NCBI GenBank assembly: GCA_034044135.1
Contig: CP139021.1
Span: forward strand, 1,751,635 to 1,815,634
Origin: Flammeovirgaceae bacterium SG7u.111
Lineage (GTDB): Bacteria; Bacteroidota; Bacteroidia; Cytophagales; Flammeovirgaceae
Reading direction: 5' to 3'
Length of the DNA stretch: 64,000 bases
Below the pieces are notes generated by a model that worked only from the letters and a program-made list of their open reading frames with translations, did no database searches and was not told where the DNA came from. Each line of letters starts with the position of its first letter. Position 1 is the first letter of the stretch. The position numbers were made by a program, and so were the translations under genes. Below are positions 1-10,079 of the stretch, in pieces.

Positions 1-60
1 ACCAACTTAACTTCAATAGCAACAACTTTTATTGAGGGCAGCAGCGGCAACCAATTGCCA

Positions 61-711
61 ATGTTGCTTGCAATAACTGGGTGGGAAAAGCATTTTAAGT
101 TTTTGGGAATCAAGCTGATTGATGTGGCTGACTTTGCCGAATTGATGGCAAGGTTTTCTTTCAATACATTCCTTATTTTTATTATTATACACTTTATATA
201 TGCTAAAAATAGCAGGAGGAAAGACTTTTACTTTAGCTACCTCGCTATCGGCGTAATCGTTTTTCTTCTGTGTTTCTTGCTCAACAATGTAAAACTTGAG
301 CTAGGTTTTGCCCTAGGGCTTTTTGCCATCTTTGGCATCATCAGATACCGTACCGATGCTATTCCCATCAAAGAGATGACCTATCTTTTTATCATCATAG
401 GCATTTCGGTCATGAATGCACTTGCCAATGCTAAAGTGAGTTATGCGGAACTGATCTTCACTAATTCGGCGGTCTTTATTGGCTTATGGTTTCTCGAAAA
501 ACACCTGATGCTGAAGCAAGAAGATTCTATTAAACTGATTTATGAGAAGATAGAAAACATACACACCGACAACGACCAGCTTTTGCTCGAAGATTTGAAA
601 GCTCGTACGGGAATAGACATAAAACGCTATAAAATAAGCAAGATAGATTTCTTGCGAGATGTAGCAGAAATCACTCTTTATTTTAATGTAAACGGTCATT
701 CGACCCATTAA
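61..711 (+). CDS. DUF4956 family membrane protein
   Basis: About 216 residues. Three to four hydrophobic segments fill the N-terminal two thirds (roughly residues 30-50, 60-85, 100-125 and 135-150), followed by a soluble tail. The conserved block reading FALGLFAIFGIIRYRTD and then EMTYLF is typical of DUF4956 proteins; function is unknown. In other genomes this family often lies beside VTC-type polyphosphate polymerase genes, which here could only lie upstream of the window. I chose the ATG at 61 because the length then fits the family, but the frame is open to base 1, so a start upstream (or the TTG at 55) cannot be excluded. The DUF2490 gene follows after 12 bases, so the two are probably cotranscribed. 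Confidence 0.8.
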   Translation: MLLAITGWEKHFKFLGIKLIDVADFAELMARFSFNTFLIFIIIHFIYAKNSRRKDFYFSYLAIGVIVFLLCFLLNNVKLELGFALGLFAIFGIIRYRTDAIPIKEMTYLFIIIGISVMNALANAKVSYAELIFTNSAVFIGLWFLEKHLMLKQEDSIKLIYEKIENIHTDNDQLLLEDLKARTGIDIKRYKISKIDFLRDVAEITLYFNVNGHSTH

Positions 712-723
712 CCCTCTGCTGAT

Positions 724-1377
724 ATGAATAAGAATATTGTGAAATATAGCCTGCCTTTTTTATTGATAATGTTGCTGAACTTTGTGGCAAGTGCTCAGGA
801 AACTGAAGTAAATACCCAAATCCGAACATCACTAGAACTTAGTTATAAGCCTGTAAAAAAGTTGAAGCTTAGCCTAAAACCCGAGTTACGCTATGATGAA
901 AATATGACAGTTGATGAATACCTAATGGAGGCTGAAATTGCGTATAAACTATGGAAGTTTATCTCAGTTGGAGGTACTTACCGATTTGTGGGAAATGTTC
1001 GTGACAACAAAGATACCGAGTATCTCAATCGCTTTGCATTGAACACTACTTTCAAAAAGAAAATCGATAGGTTTAGCACTTCTTTTAGGTTGCAATACAC
1101 AGACTTTGCCGATGATGAAGAAAGCGATAAAGAATATTTACGTTATAAAGCTTCGCTGAAATATGATATCCGTAATGTGAAAATCACGCCAATAGTAGCA
1201 GTAGAAGCTTTCCAAACACTCGACGGAGGGGGCTTGCACAAGATGCGCTATACCTTTGGTTTTGATTACAAGCTTTTCAAAAAGAATTTCATAGGTATAA
1301 GCTATAAGCTCGACGATTTTAATTCGGAGGAGAAAGTAAGGCATATTCTTAGCTTTGGGTATAAGCTCGGATTTTGA
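724..1377 (+). CDS. DUF2490 outer-membrane beta-barrel-like protein
   Basis: 217 residues with a clear signal peptide (cleavage likely after the SAQ near residue 24). The rest alternates polar and hydrophobic residues in strand-length stretches and ends in an aromatic-rich FGYKLGF terminus ending in Phe, as expected of an outer-membrane beta-barrel. The pattern fits DUF2490, a family with no assigned function. It follows the DUF4956 gene by 12 bases and precedes a LytS-like kinase by about 160 bases, which hold an A/T palindrome (1391-1406) but no convincing terminator. The family call rests on sequence pattern; a transport or structural role is not shown. Confidence 0.7.
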   Translation: MNKNIVKYSLPFLLIMLLNFVASAQETEVNTQIRTSLELSYKPVKKLKLSLKPELRYDENMTVDEYLMEAEIAYKLWKFISVGGTYRFVGNVRDNKDTEYLNRFALNTTFKKKIDRFSTSFRLQYTDFADDEESDKEYLRYKASLKYDIRNVKITPIVAVEAFQTLDGGGLHKMRYTFGFDYKLFKKNFIGISYKLDDFNSEEKVRHILSFGYKLGF

Positions 1378-1540
1378 TTATTGCCTTTTAAAAAAAGCTT
1401 TTTTTCAGAATAAGCTATATACTTGTTTGATTTTAACGACTTTGATTCCCTTAATGAAGCTGTTTGGGAATTTCAAAGGAATACTACAAAACAGTTTCAA
1501 AAAAACGGAGAAATTTATATTTTGAATTGTACAGGATTCC

Positions 1541-2707
1541 ATGGGCTTTTTAAAAAAAAACAGACTGGCATTTATCGAATTAGTGATTATTATATTCGTG
1601 TGGTTTTTGCTATTAGTTGTTCCCGTACTCTTTGGCGATTTTCAAGATGATGTCAATTGGGGGCATATTTTAAAACAGTGGAAAGAATACTCCTTGTTGT
1701 TTGTCGCTTTTTTGATCAACCATCTGCTGCTGTTGCCCTTCTTGTTTTTCAAAGGAAAGCGGATTGCCTATTTTGGTAGTGCCGTAGTCCTAATAATTAT
1801 GTTATTTGGATCCATGTACCTAAACTATGAGCAGGTTCCCAAGCCGCCCTATCTAAGGCGAAGTGGGGAGAGAATAGAGCGAAACATGGAAAGGCCGCCT
1901 AACGAGCGAAATATAGAAAGGGAAAGATCTCCAAGCGAGCGAAATATGGAAAGAGAAAGACCTTCAAGCGAGCGAGGCAGATCCAAAGGACCTATGCCCC
2001 CCATGCGAGGTGCTATTCCTCCTTATGCAAACCTTTTGATTCTTTCCATTCTGATAATTGGTTTTGATACGGGTTTGAGCATCTCCATAAAATGGGTAAA
2101 ATCGGAACAAGAAAGGGTAGAGCTCGAAAAAGAAAGCACTGAAAACAAGTTGGCTTTTCTGAAGAACCAAGTTAGTCCTCATTTTTTCATGAATACCCTG
2201 AACAACATACATGCGTTGGTCGATATCAACTCGGAAGAAGCCAAAGAATCTATCATAAAATTATCTCGGCTGATGGGCTATTTGCTGTATGAGTCCCAAA
2301 CGGATCTTATTCCGCTCCAAAAAGAAATTCAGTTTATAAATAGCTACGTTGAGCTGATGAAACTTCGCTTTACCGACCAAGTAAGCGTGGATTTGCTCAT
2401 GCCACAAGCGGAATCATCCGTTTCTATTCCCCCGTTGCTGTTTATCTCGTTTATTGAAAATGCGTTTAAATATGGAATAAGTTATCAGAATCCTTCTTAT
2501 GTTCGTATAATATTCAAGTTAGAAAAAGAAAGGCTTTACTTCGAAATTGAAAACTCGGTACATGGGGAAAGAGAGAAGCAGAAGAATTCGGGTTTAGGGA
2601 TAGAAAACACCCAAAAGAGACTGGAGTTAATTTATGGAAGTGGCTTTGACCTTAAGCTAGACGATGCGCCTAGTTCTTTTAATGTAAAACTAAATATACC
2701 GGTGTGA
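1541..2707 (+). CDS. LytS/YehU-type sensor histidine kinase
   Basis: 388 residues. Four membrane helices are visible (about residues 9-31, 50-70, 75-93 and 163-183). The loop between helices 3 and 4 (about 105-150) is an Arg/Glu/Pro-rich run of imperfect repeats of the type ERNMERERPSSER; with an N-in topology it would be periplasmic. A His_kinase domain (PF06580 type) begins near residue 205 with the motif NQVSPHFFMNTLNN, which places the phospho-acceptor at His214. The ATPase part has the N-box ENAFKYGIS and a late GLGIENTQKRL glycine motif. It overlaps the LytTR regulator gene by 4 bases, so the pair is translationally coupled. The signal sensed is unknown. Confidence 0.9.
   Translation: MGFLKKNRLAFIELVIIIFVWFLLLVVPVLFGDFQDDVNWGHILKQWKEYSLLFVAFLINHLLLLPFLFFKGKRIAYFGSAVVLIIMLFGSMYLNYEQVPKPPYLRRSGERIERNMERPPNERNIERERSPSERNMERERPSSERGRSKGPMPPMRGAIPPYANLLILSILIIGFDTGLSISIKWVKSEQERVELEKESTENKLAFLKNQVSPHFFMNTLNNIHALVDINSEEAKESIIKLSRLMGYLLYESQTDLIPLQKEIQFINSYVELMKLRFTDQVSVDLLMPQAESSVSIPPLLFISFIENAFKYGISYQNPSYVRIIFKLEKERLYFEIENSVHGEREKQKNSGLGIENTQKRLELIYGSGFDLKLDDAPSSFNVKLNIPV
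1871..1975 (+). repeat. imperfect in-frame tandem repeat coding the kinase loop
   Basis: Three to four degenerate copies of a unit close to GAGCGAAAYATGGAAAG, each followed by a few Glu/Arg/Pro/Ser codons. They lie inside the LytS-like kinase gene and code for its charged periplasmic loop. Copy number may vary between strains. Confidence 0.6.
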
Positions 2708-3420
2708 TAAACTGTATTGCAATAGACGACGAGCCATTGGCATTGAGGCAAATAGCTTCATATGTTAAAAAAACGCCGTATTTGAACTTGGTTGGAGAAT
2801 TTTCAAACGCCATTAACGCTCTGGAGTTTTTGCAATCGAATCAGGTAGAATTGATGTTTGTGGACATAAATATGCCCGATTTGAGCGGGATGGATTTTGT
2901 AAAATCCTTGCTTAATCCTCCAAAGGTGATATTCACTACGGCCTATAGTGAATATGCTCTTGAGGGCTACAAAGTAGATGCGGTAGATTACTTGTTAAAG
3001 CCTATTAGCTATACCGATTTTTTGACTGCTGCGGGCAAGGCAAACCAGCGATTGGCGCCAAAGGAAGAAGTTAGCAGCGAGGTTCGGCATACGGACGAAT
3101 TCCTCTTTATCAAGTCCGAATACAAAATTATACGCATAAACCTCAACGATATTAAATATGTGGAGGGGATGCGCGAATACATTCGGATTGCTTTAGAAAA
3201 TCAGCAACCGATCATGACACTTATGAGTATGAAAAAAATGGAGGAACATTTGCCCGAAAATAGTTTTATGCGCGTACACCGCTCATTTATAGTCAATTTG
3301 AATAAAATAACTACTCTAGAGCGTAATAGGATTGTCTTTGACAATACGGTATATATACCCATAAGCGAGCAGTACAAGGCTAAATTCCAGACATATTTGG
3401 ACAATAATTTTCTGAAATAA
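2704..3420 (+). CDS. LytTR-family response regulator
   Basis: 238 residues. Residues 1-115 form a receiver domain with the acidic pair Asp8-Asp9, phospho-acceptor Asp54 (FVDINMPD) and the conserved Lys in LLKPISY near 100. Residues about 135-238 form a LytTR DNA-binding domain (FLFIKSEYKIIRI...DIKYVEG, then MRVHRSFIVNL). This is the usual cytoplasmic partner of PF06580 kinases. The start is a GTG whose GTGA overlaps the TGA stop of the kinase gene, so the choice is dictated by coupling. Its target genes are not evident; the upstream DUF2490/DUF4956 genes are the simplest candidates by position. Confidence 0.92.
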   Translation: MINCIAIDDEPLALRQIASYVKKTPYLNLVGEFSNAINALEFLQSNQVELMFVDINMPDLSGMDFVKSLLNPPKVIFTTAYSEYALEGYKVDAVDYLLKPISYTDFLTAAGKANQRLAPKEEVSSEVRHTDEFLFIKSEYKIIRINLNDIKYVEGMREYIRIALENQQPIMTLMSMKKMEEHLPENSFMRVHRSFIVNLNKITTLERNRIVFDNTVYIPISEQYKAKFQTYLDNNFLK

Positions 3421-3494
3421 TGGTGGGTAAGCAGTATTATTGAATCATAGAAAAACCACTTCCCTAGTAATTTTTCTTCTTCTCTCCATAAAGA

Positions 3495-3526
3495 TTGAGC
3501 AAAGACTAGATTTTTTCCCAATTTTG
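3495..3526 (+). promoter_or_regulatory. possible Bacteroidota-type promoter of the ABC-F gene
   Basis: TTG at 3495-3497, then 21 bases, then CAATTTTG at 3519-3526, one mismatch from TAnnTTTG. It lies 31 bases before the ATG. Pattern match only. Confidence 0.4.
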
Positions 3527-3557
3527 CAGGATAACTATTCCATTAAAATTGATTTAA

Positions 3558-5480
3558 ATGCTGTCGATCCAAAATCTCTCTTTCCATTACGGAAGCCGCG
3601 CGCTCTACGATGAGGCCTCCCTACATATCAAACCCAAAACCAGAACTGCCCTCATAGGCATGAACGGGACTGGAAAATCGACGCTTCTTAAGCTAATAAA
3701 CGGTGACTTGACTCCTGATGGTGGTCTTATAAGCAAACGAAACGATTGTTCTATTGGGTTCCTCAACCAAGATTTACTTTCCTTTGAAAGTGAAGAAAGT
3801 ATTTTGCACGTGGCCATGCAAGCTTTTGAAAGACAATTGTATTTGCAAAAGCAGATAGAAGAGATTTTGGTGAAGATGGAAACTGACCATAGCGAAGAGA
3901 TTATCAATAAATTGGCGAAGCTTCAAGATGAGTTCGAGACTTTGGAAGGGTATTCTATCCAAGCCAAGGCAGAGGAAATTTTGGAAGGTTTGGGCTTTGA
4001 AACCGATGCTCTTTCTAGACCACTCAAAAACTTTTCGGGAGGTTGGCGAATGCGGGTAATGCTAGCCAAACTCCTGCTCCAAAAGCCAGGTTTGCTCATG
4101 CTCGATGAACCTACCAACCACTTGGACATGCCTTCTATCCAATGGCTGGAAAACTATTTGGAAAGCTACGAGGGTGCGGTGATCATCGTATCTCACGATA
4201 GGGCTTTTTTGGATAGGGCGGCGAACAATACGGTAGAAGTAATTAGCGGAAAGCTGATCCAATATTCGGGGAATTATTCTTTTTACCTAGAAGAAAAAGA
4301 GCTGAGGAACGAAGTGCAGCGAAATGCTTTCAAGAATCAGCAACAAAAAATAAAGCAGACAGAACGCTTTGTGGAGCGTTTTAAGTCGAAAGCTACAAAG
4401 GCTTCCCAAGCCCAGTCGAGGGTGAAAATGCTCGAAAAAATGGATAGGGTAGAGGAAGTAGTAGATGATAATGTGCAGCTCAATATCAAATTCACGTTCA
4501 AGCAGCAACCAGGAAAAATCATTACTACGCTCAAAAATGCAAGCAAGTCGTATGGCGATTTGAAGATTTTGAAAAATACCAATGCACAGATTATGCGGGG
4601 CGATAAAATTGCCTTCATTGGGGCAAACGGTAAGGGGAAATCGACCGTGTTGAGAATGATTGCTGGCACAGAATCTTTCGATGGCATAAGAGAACCAGGG
4701 CACAACGTGATTCCTTCTTTTTATGCTCAACACCAACTGGAAGCCCTTCATCTCGAAAACGAGATTTTGCAAGAGCTGAAAGAATCGGGGGCGGAAAAAA
4801 CCGAGCTGGAGCTGAGGAGTATCTTGGGTTGTTTCCTTTTCCGAGGAGATGATGTGTTTAAGAAAATCAAAGTCCTTTCAGGAGGAGAAAAGTCGAGGGT
4901 GGCTCTTTCCAAGACCCTTATTTCCCAAGCCAATTTCCTCTTGCTTGATGAGCCTACCAACCACCTCGATATGCAGTCGGTGAATATATTGGTGCAGGCT
5001 ATCCAAGGCTATGACGGAACGTGTATCACAGTTTCTCACGACAGGCACTTCGTGTCGCAAATAGCCAACAAGATTTGGTATATAGAAGACATGCAAGTGA
5101 AGGAATATCCGGGTACATACGATGAATTTAATACTTGGATGGCAGAGAGGGACGAACAAAAAGAGCTTGCCAAGTTGGTTGCCCAAAAAGAGGTAAAGAG
5201 CAACAAGAAAGACAAGAAAAATAGCTGGAAAACGGACGATGCCACTGCCAAAGAGCTTAAAAAACTGAAGAGAGAACTTTCCGCTGTGGAAGACAGAATA
5301 ATGAAGTTGGAAGAGAAGAAGGAAGCTTTTGAAGAAGAAATGGCGAAGCCTGAAGTTTTTGCCGAACCTTTCAAACTTGCTGAAGCTACTGAAAAGTATG
5401 AAAGGGTAAAAGCAGAGTTGGAAAAGGTGAACGAAGAATGGGAAGAGCTGGCGGAAAAAGTTGATGAACTGGAAGGCTAG
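3558..5480 (+). CDS. ABC-F family ATPase (YheS/Uup-like)
   Basis: 640 residues with two ABC ATPase domains and no membrane segments. The first Walker A is GMNGTGKST (34-42), its signature is LKNFSGGWRMR and its Walker B is LLMLDEPTNHLD. The second Walker A is GANGKGKST, the signature LSGGEKSRVAL and Walker B LLLDEPTNHLD. A charged linker rich in Lys/Gln/Arg joins the domains, as in ribosome-associated ABC-F proteins, and a charged coiled coil occupies the C-terminal 90 residues. ABC-F proteins act on translating ribosomes or in antibiotic protection; which applies here cannot be told. A second, shorter ABC-F paralogue is present at 45.1 kb. Confidence 0.93.
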   Translation: MLSIQNLSFHYGSRALYDEASLHIKPKTRTALIGMNGTGKSTLLKLINGDLTPDGGLISKRNDCSIGFLNQDLLSFESEESILHVAMQAFERQLYLQKQIEEILVKMETDHSEEIINKLAKLQDEFETLEGYSIQAKAEEILEGLGFETDALSRPLKNFSGGWRMRVMLAKLLLQKPGLLMLDEPTNHLDMPSIQWLENYLESYEGAVIIVSHDRAFLDRAANNTVEVISGKLIQYSGNYSFYLEEKELRNEVQRNAFKNQQQKIKQTERFVERFKSKATKASQAQSRVKMLEKMDRVEEVVDDNVQLNIKFTFKQQPGKIITTLKNASKSYGDLKILKNTNAQIMRGDKIAFIGANGKGKSTVLRMIAGTESFDGIREPGHNVIPSFYAQHQLEALHLENEILQELKESGAEKTELELRSILGCFLFRGDDVFKKIKVLSGGEKSRVALSKTLISQANFLLLDEPTNHLDMQSVNILVQAIQGYDGTCITVSHDRHFVSQIANKIWYIEDMQVKEYPGTYDEFNTWMAERDEQKELAKLVAQKEVKSNKKDKKNSWKTDDATAKELKKLKRELSAVEDRIMKLEEKKEAFEEEMAKPEVFAEPFKLAEATEKYERVKAELEKVNEEWEELAEKVDELEG

Positions 5481-5653
5481 TTTAATCAATGGCACTTTAT
5501 TACAGCGTAATGGTTTTTATCTATGCCATTTTAGATTAGAACTAAGTGTTTGATTTAATCAGAATGCTTCGGTCAGATATCTAGTACATATTTTTTGTGT
5601 ATATTGTGTTCTTAGTTTATTTGACAACTGATGTTTGTTGATACTTACACTGT

Positions 5654-5662
5654 AAAGGGAGG
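5654..5662 (+). promoter_or_regulatory. ribosome binding site deciding the reg_prop kinase start
   Basis: AAAGGGAGG, 7 bases before the ATG at 5670. Strong Shine-Dalgarno sites are rare in this window, so this one argues for 5670 rather than 5631 as the start. Confidence 0.5.
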
Positions 5663-5669
5663 CTTGCCA

Positions 5670-8600
5670 ATGAAACCAATTAATAGTAATTCTTGGCGAA
5701 GAATAGTGGTATTTTTGAACTTGTGCTTGTGCTTACCAGTACAAGCACAAGTTCAAAATAGACTGCGATTTGAACATTATTCTACCAAGCAAGGTCTTAC
5801 TCAAAATACAATTACCTCCATTTTACAAGACCACCAGGGTTTCCTGTGGATAGGAACTGTGGATGGCCTCAACCGTTTTGATGGAGACCATTTCCAGCAA
5901 TTTACCAAAGTAGTAGGTGACTCAACTACCCTAGGTAACAATGTAATATTAGCTATTTTTGAGGATAGTCAGCAGCATCTAATGGTTGGGACTTCAGATG
6001 CGTTATACGTTTTTGACAGGATCAACGAGCATTTTTCCAAGTACCAAATAGGTTCGGGCGGCAAGGTGTTGAGCATTGCGGAGTTGGATGGGGAAGTGTG
6101 GGTGGGCGCATCTCAAGGTTTATATTTGTTTGATGTTAATTCAGGAACTTTTCATCGTAAGAGAATTCCAAAAAACTATATTGGTGAAGATCAACCAGAC
6201 ACGAAAATAGCTCATGGAGAATTATTAACGGCTGGGAAAAACAGTATAAGTGTGGTCTGCCCAGATGTGGAAAGAAAAGGTATTTGGTTAGGGACTGGTG
6301 CAAATGGTTTTCTTTTTTACAATCCTCAATCAGATATCTTCACCCAACATCCTTTTGGTAATGATGCTTTGGGAAATATAGGAGGGGAAATTGTTTTCGA
6401 TATCAAACTAGACAAGGAAGGGAGGCTTTGGGTTGCTACAGAAAAAGGATTGGTTTTCTATTCGCCAACTGAGTGTACTTGGCAGGTTTTTGACGAAAAG
6501 AGTGGTCATTTATCTTCTAATCTGATCTATTCTTTATATATAGATTCAGAAGGGGTTTTGTGGGCTGGAACTGGCGGCGAAGGATTGTTTAGGTATGACG
6601 TAAGCAGCAATTCTTTTATCCAATTTAAAAAGGATGTATCCGAAATATCTAGTTTGAGCGGCAATGATATTTATGGTATATATGAAACAAAAGAAGGCGT
6701 ACATTGGGTGGGGACGTATAACGGAGGTCTCGACAAATACGATCCATCTTCCCACAAGTTCCTTCACTTTGTAAGCTTATTTGAGGAGGGAAATTCGCTA
6801 AGTAGTAATGTGCTAAGGAAAATTTACGAAGAAGGAAATTTTCTTTGGGTAGCAACGGTAGATGCAGGGCTGAATAGGGTAAATCAGAAAACAGGAGAGG
6901 TGATTACTTTTTTTGATGGGAAAAATGGTTCCGAAAAACTTAATATTAATGCCGTCACGAGTGATCTTGAAGGGAATATATGGGCGGGTAGTGCTGTTTC
7001 AGGCTTGTATAAGATTGAAATAACAGAGATGGTGGGTAAGGAACGGTTTGAAATCACTCATTTTGAGGGGATGCTTGGGGCGAAAGATAAGCTGGGAAGC
7101 AATGAATTGATGGATTTGAAAACGGATAGTAAAGGAATGGTTTGGTGTGCCACTTACGGAGGGCTTTGTAGGTTGAATCCTCGTACTGAAGAGTTTGAAA
7201 ATTTCATTCCTAACAATAAAGAAATAGATAGTTTTCCAAATTACTTACGCACGCTCTGCTTAGACGAAGATAGCCTTGTGTGGGCTGGCACATACAATGG
7301 CGGTCTTTTGAAGTTTGATATTTCTACCCAGCAGTTTATTACTTACCAAAGTGATCAGGGCGATGTGAATTCACTATCTTCCAATATTATAAATACCCTT
7401 CATTTGGATGAAGATGGGGTACTTTGGATAGGTACATCTGAAGGTGGTCTTAATAAATTAAACCCTAGAACAGGTGAATTTCGGTATTATACGCGGAGAC
7501 AGGGTCTTGCCAATAATTATATCTATGGGATTTTGGAAGATGATCACCAGCATCTTTGGATAAGTACGAACAAGGGTATTTCCCGCTTCAATAAGGAAGA
7601 TGAGTCTTTTGTGAACTTCGATGAAAAAGATGGACTACAGAGTAATGAGTTTAACATCGCTTCTTATTTTAAAAACAAGAATGGGATAATGTACTTTGGT
7701 GGAGTTAATGGCTATAACAAGTTTCACCCAGACAGTGTTTCTCTTAATAAAAAGGCTCCGGATATAGCTTTTACAGGTTTAAAAATATTGAATAAAGAAG
7801 TTCCTATTGGTACTGGGGTGATCGATAAAAGTATCATAGAGAGTCCTCATGTGTATTTGAATTACACAGATTATATGTTTTCCCTGAATTTATCCGCATT
7901 ATATTATAGCAATTCAGAAGAATGTGAGCTTGCTTACATGCTTGAGGGCTTTGACCAAGCTTGGATCAATATTGGTAAAAATAGGACGGTGACCTTTACC
8001 AACCTCAATCCAGGCGATTATACCCTAAAGGTGAAATCGGCTAATAGCGATGGGATATGGAACGAAGCGGGCTTGAGCTTACCAATTACTATTGTGCCCC
8101 CATGGTGGAAAACCACTATGTTTAAAGTACTTCTTCCCTTCTTTTTGGCATTTCTGCTTTTTAGCATTATTTATTTGAGGGTGAATTTGCTGAAAAAGCA
8201 AAAAATAAACCTAGAGAAAGAGGTGATGAAGAGGAATAGTGAAATTTTAAAAAAAAATAAAAAAATCACAATCCAAAATAAAGAGCTTCAAGCTATTCAA
8301 AAAGAATTACAGACGCAATCGGAGGAACTCCAAGCCCAGCAGGAGGAATTAAAGTTGCAAAATGATGAATTGATCGCGATCCTTGGGAAACTCAAACAGA
8401 CGCAGAGCCAACTAGTACACTCAGAAAAGATGGCTTCTTTGGGCTTGCTTACTGCGGGTATTGCACATGAGATTAACAATCCCATCAATTTCATAAAATC
8501 AGGAATTGTTGGATTAGAGCCAATAATCCAAAATATTTCCATGCTCCTTGAAAAATACCGAAGCATCAGCAAAGAGAATTTTGATGCTAAGATGGAAGAG

Positions 8601-9206
8601 ATAGAAATCCTTAATAGTGAGCTAAAAATGGATAAAATGTTAGATATGGCTAAAAAGGTCACTAAAAACATTGTAACTGGAGCCAATAGAACTGCCGATA
8701 TTGTAAAAAGTTTACGGACTTTTTCAAGGATTGATTCGGAAAAACTAGAGATGTACGATGTGCGACAAGGCTTGGAAGTGACGCTTATGCTTATTGACCA
8801 TTTGGTGAAAGATAAAATTCAAGTTATTAAGTTTTACGAGCTAGTTCCTGAAGTAGAATGCACTTCTAGTAAAATCAATCAAGTATTTATGAACTTGTTG
8901 GTAAATGCCGCACAGGCTACCGAAGACAAGTCTAATGGTGAGATTATTATTACGGTGAGGAAAGTCAATAAGTTTGTGGAGATTTGTATTAAAGATAATG
9001 GTTCTGGGATGCCTGAGGAGGTCAAATACAAAATGTTTGATCCCTTTTTTACAACCAAAGAAGTAGGTAAGGGCACAGGATTGGGGCTTTCGATAGTGAA
9101 GGGTATTATAGATGATCATAAAGGCGAAGTGGAAGTACATAGTCTGTTGGGAGAAGGAACGGAAATAGTTGTTAAGTTGCCCATCAGCCAAAATTCCTAT
9201 TCCTGA
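5670..9206 (+). CDS. reg_prop/Y_Y_Y sensor histidine kinase
   Basis: About 1178 residues from the ATG at 5670. That start is preferred over the in-frame ATG at 5631 because AAAGGGAGG lies 7 bases before it and because it begins directly with a signal peptide ending in PVQAQ. Order of parts: periplasmic reg_prop beta-propeller repeats (many copies of the pattern GxLWIGT...GLN) to about residue 690, a Y_Y_Y domain (about 730-805), one membrane helix (about 812-832), a long Gln/Glu/Lys coiled coil, a HisKA domain with GIAHEINNP (phospho-acceptor His933) and a HATPase with a [11 protein letters not shown] glycine box. It stops there, without the receiver and AraC domains of Bacteroides hybrid regulators, so it must phosphorylate a separate protein that is not adjacent. 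Ligand unknown. Confidence 0.92.
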   Translation: MKPINSNSWRRIVVFLNLCLCLPVQAQVQNRLRFEHYSTKQGLTQNTITSILQDHQGFLWIGTVDGLNRFDGDHFQQFTKVVGDSTTLGNNVILAIFEDSQQHLMVGTSDALYVFDRINEHFSKYQIGSGGKVLSIAELDGEVWVGASQGLYLFDVNSGTFHRKRIPKNYIGEDQPDTKIAHGELLTAGKNSISVVCPDVERKGIWLGTGANGFLFYNPQSDIFTQHPFGNDALGNIGGEIVFDIKLDKEGRLWVATEKGLVFYSPTECTWQVFDEKSGHLSSNLIYSLYIDSEGVLWAGTGGEGLFRYDVSSNSFIQFKKDVSEISSLSGNDIYGIYETKEGVHWVGTYNGGLDKYDPSSHKFLHFVSLFEEGNSLSSNVLRKIYEEGNFLWVATVDAGLNRVNQKTGEVITFFDGKNGSEKLNINAVTSDLEGNIWAGSAVSGLYKIEITEMVGKERFEITHFEGMLGAKDKLGSNELMDLKTDSKGMVWCATYGGLCRLNPRTEEFENFIPNNKEIDSFPNYLRTLCLDEDSLVWAGTYNGGLLKFDISTQQFITYQSDQGDVNSLSSNIINTLHLDEDGVLWIGTSEGGLNKLNPRTGEFRYYTRRQGLANNYIYGILEDDHQHLWISTNKGISRFNKEDESFVNFDEKDGLQSNEFNIASYFKNKNGIMYFGGVNGYNKFHPDSVSLNKKAPDIAFTGLKILNKEVPIGTGVIDKSIIESPHVYLNYTDYMFSLNLSALYYSNSEECELAYMLEGFDQAWINIGKNRTVTFTNLNPGDYTLKVKSANSDGIWNEAGLSLPITIVPPWWKTTMFKVLLPFFLAFLLFSIIYLRVNLLKKQKINLEKEVMKRNSEILKKNKKITIQNKELQAIQKELQTQSEELQAQQEELKLQNDELIAILGKLKQTQSQLVHSEKMASLGLLTAGIAHEINNPINFIKSGIVGLEPIIQNISMLLEKYRSISKENFDAKMEEIEILNSELKMDKMLDMAKKVTKNIVTGANRTADIVKSLRTFSRIDSEKLEMYDVRQGLEVTLMLIDHLVKDKIQVIKFYELVPEVECTSSKINQVFMNLLVNAAQATEDKSNGEIIITVRKVNKFVEICIKDNGSGMPEEVKYKMFDPFFTTKEVGKGTGLGLSIVKGIIDDHKGEVEVHSLLGEGTEIVVKLPISQNSYS

Positions 9207-9368
9207 TAAAAAAATTTCCTGCCGACTAAAAAAGTCGACTTACCAGTAAAGGTTGGATTTGTACTGAAAGGATAGGAAAAATAATTTTCAATTGGATTAA
9301 GGGTGTCTCAAAAATAAGCTGTCTTCTAGCCACAACATTGCTAGTAGTCAAATTTAAAATAAAAAAAC

Positions 9369-9836
9369 ATGAGACAGTTTCTTATTATCACTATTATCAT
9401 ACTAACCAAGTTTGCAAATGTACAAGCTCAAACTTCCAAAGTTGAGTACAAAACCATTACGACTGTGGAGTCGATAATTCCTGCCGGTGGCGGTCGATCA
9501 CGTATGATCGAAAGTATAGATGAGGTGGATGTAGATAATTTTACTACTGAAAGAACGGATGGCAAAAAGAGTATGCAGGGGAACATTAGCCGAAGCGATG
9601 CAAAAATTGACAGGTTTGCCGAAACCAAGATGTTGAACTTTTATAGTTTGACGGGCTTGAACTTTCAAAATATTGCTTCAAACGATGCTATGATTTCTTC
9701 TAAGCTCAGCGATATGGCAGAAGCTGGTTGGGAACTAATGTTTGTGACCAGTGGGGTGGAAAGTGATGCTGGGGAAAAAGATATGTATGGCGTGTTTATT
9801 ACCCGATTTATCTTTAAAAGAGTTATTCAGTTATAA
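9369..9836 (+). CDS. small exported protein of unknown function (DUF4177-like end)
   Basis: 155 residues with a signal peptide (cleavage likely after VQAQ, residue 21). The C-terminal half contains GWELMFVTSG and, about 20 residues later, FITRFIFKR, a layout like DUF4177 proteins (EGWEL...FKR). No catalytic motif is visible. It stands alone: the large kinase ends 160 bases upstream and a good hairpin terminator follows. The name rests on motif resemblance only; the function is not known. Confidence 0.6.
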   Translation: MRQFLIITIIILTKFANVQAQTSKVEYKTITTVESIIPAGGGRSRMIESIDEVDVDNFTTERTDGKKSMQGNISRSDAKIDRFAETKMLNFYSLTGLNFQNIASNDAMISSKLSDMAEAGWELMFVTSGVESDAGEKDMYGVFITRFIFKRVIQL

Positions 9837-9857
9837 CTTGAATGCCCTCGCAAGCTG

Positions 9858-9894
9858 ATGGCGCAGGAATGTATTTCTGTGTCATTTTTTATTT
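9858..9894 (+). terminator. rho-independent terminator
   Basis: ATGGCGCAGGAA (9858-9869) pairs with TTTCTGTGTCAT (9874-9885) using three G-T wobbles. The loop is TGTA and a run of T follows to 9890 and beyond. It lies 22 bases after the stop of the 155-residue protein gene. Confidence 0.65.
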
Positions 9895-10079
9895 TAAATG
9901 GTTTTTTAGTTAATCGTTTGCCACATGGCTTCCTTTGTTTGTCTTCCAAGGGTTGCCGAAACTTTGTTCGAGATTTTTAGCATTCTACTTTTGGCTGAGT
10001 GGATCTTTTTCGACCTTTGGCAAAGAAATTTTGGGCTAGCCTGACTTGCCTATACATTTAATAAAATAAGAGAGAGATT

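Noticed and set aside
1423-1650. 75-codon plus-strand frame before the LytS-like kinase
   Set aside because: It overlaps the kinase gene in another frame, has no signal or domain, and the kinase frame is clearly coding.
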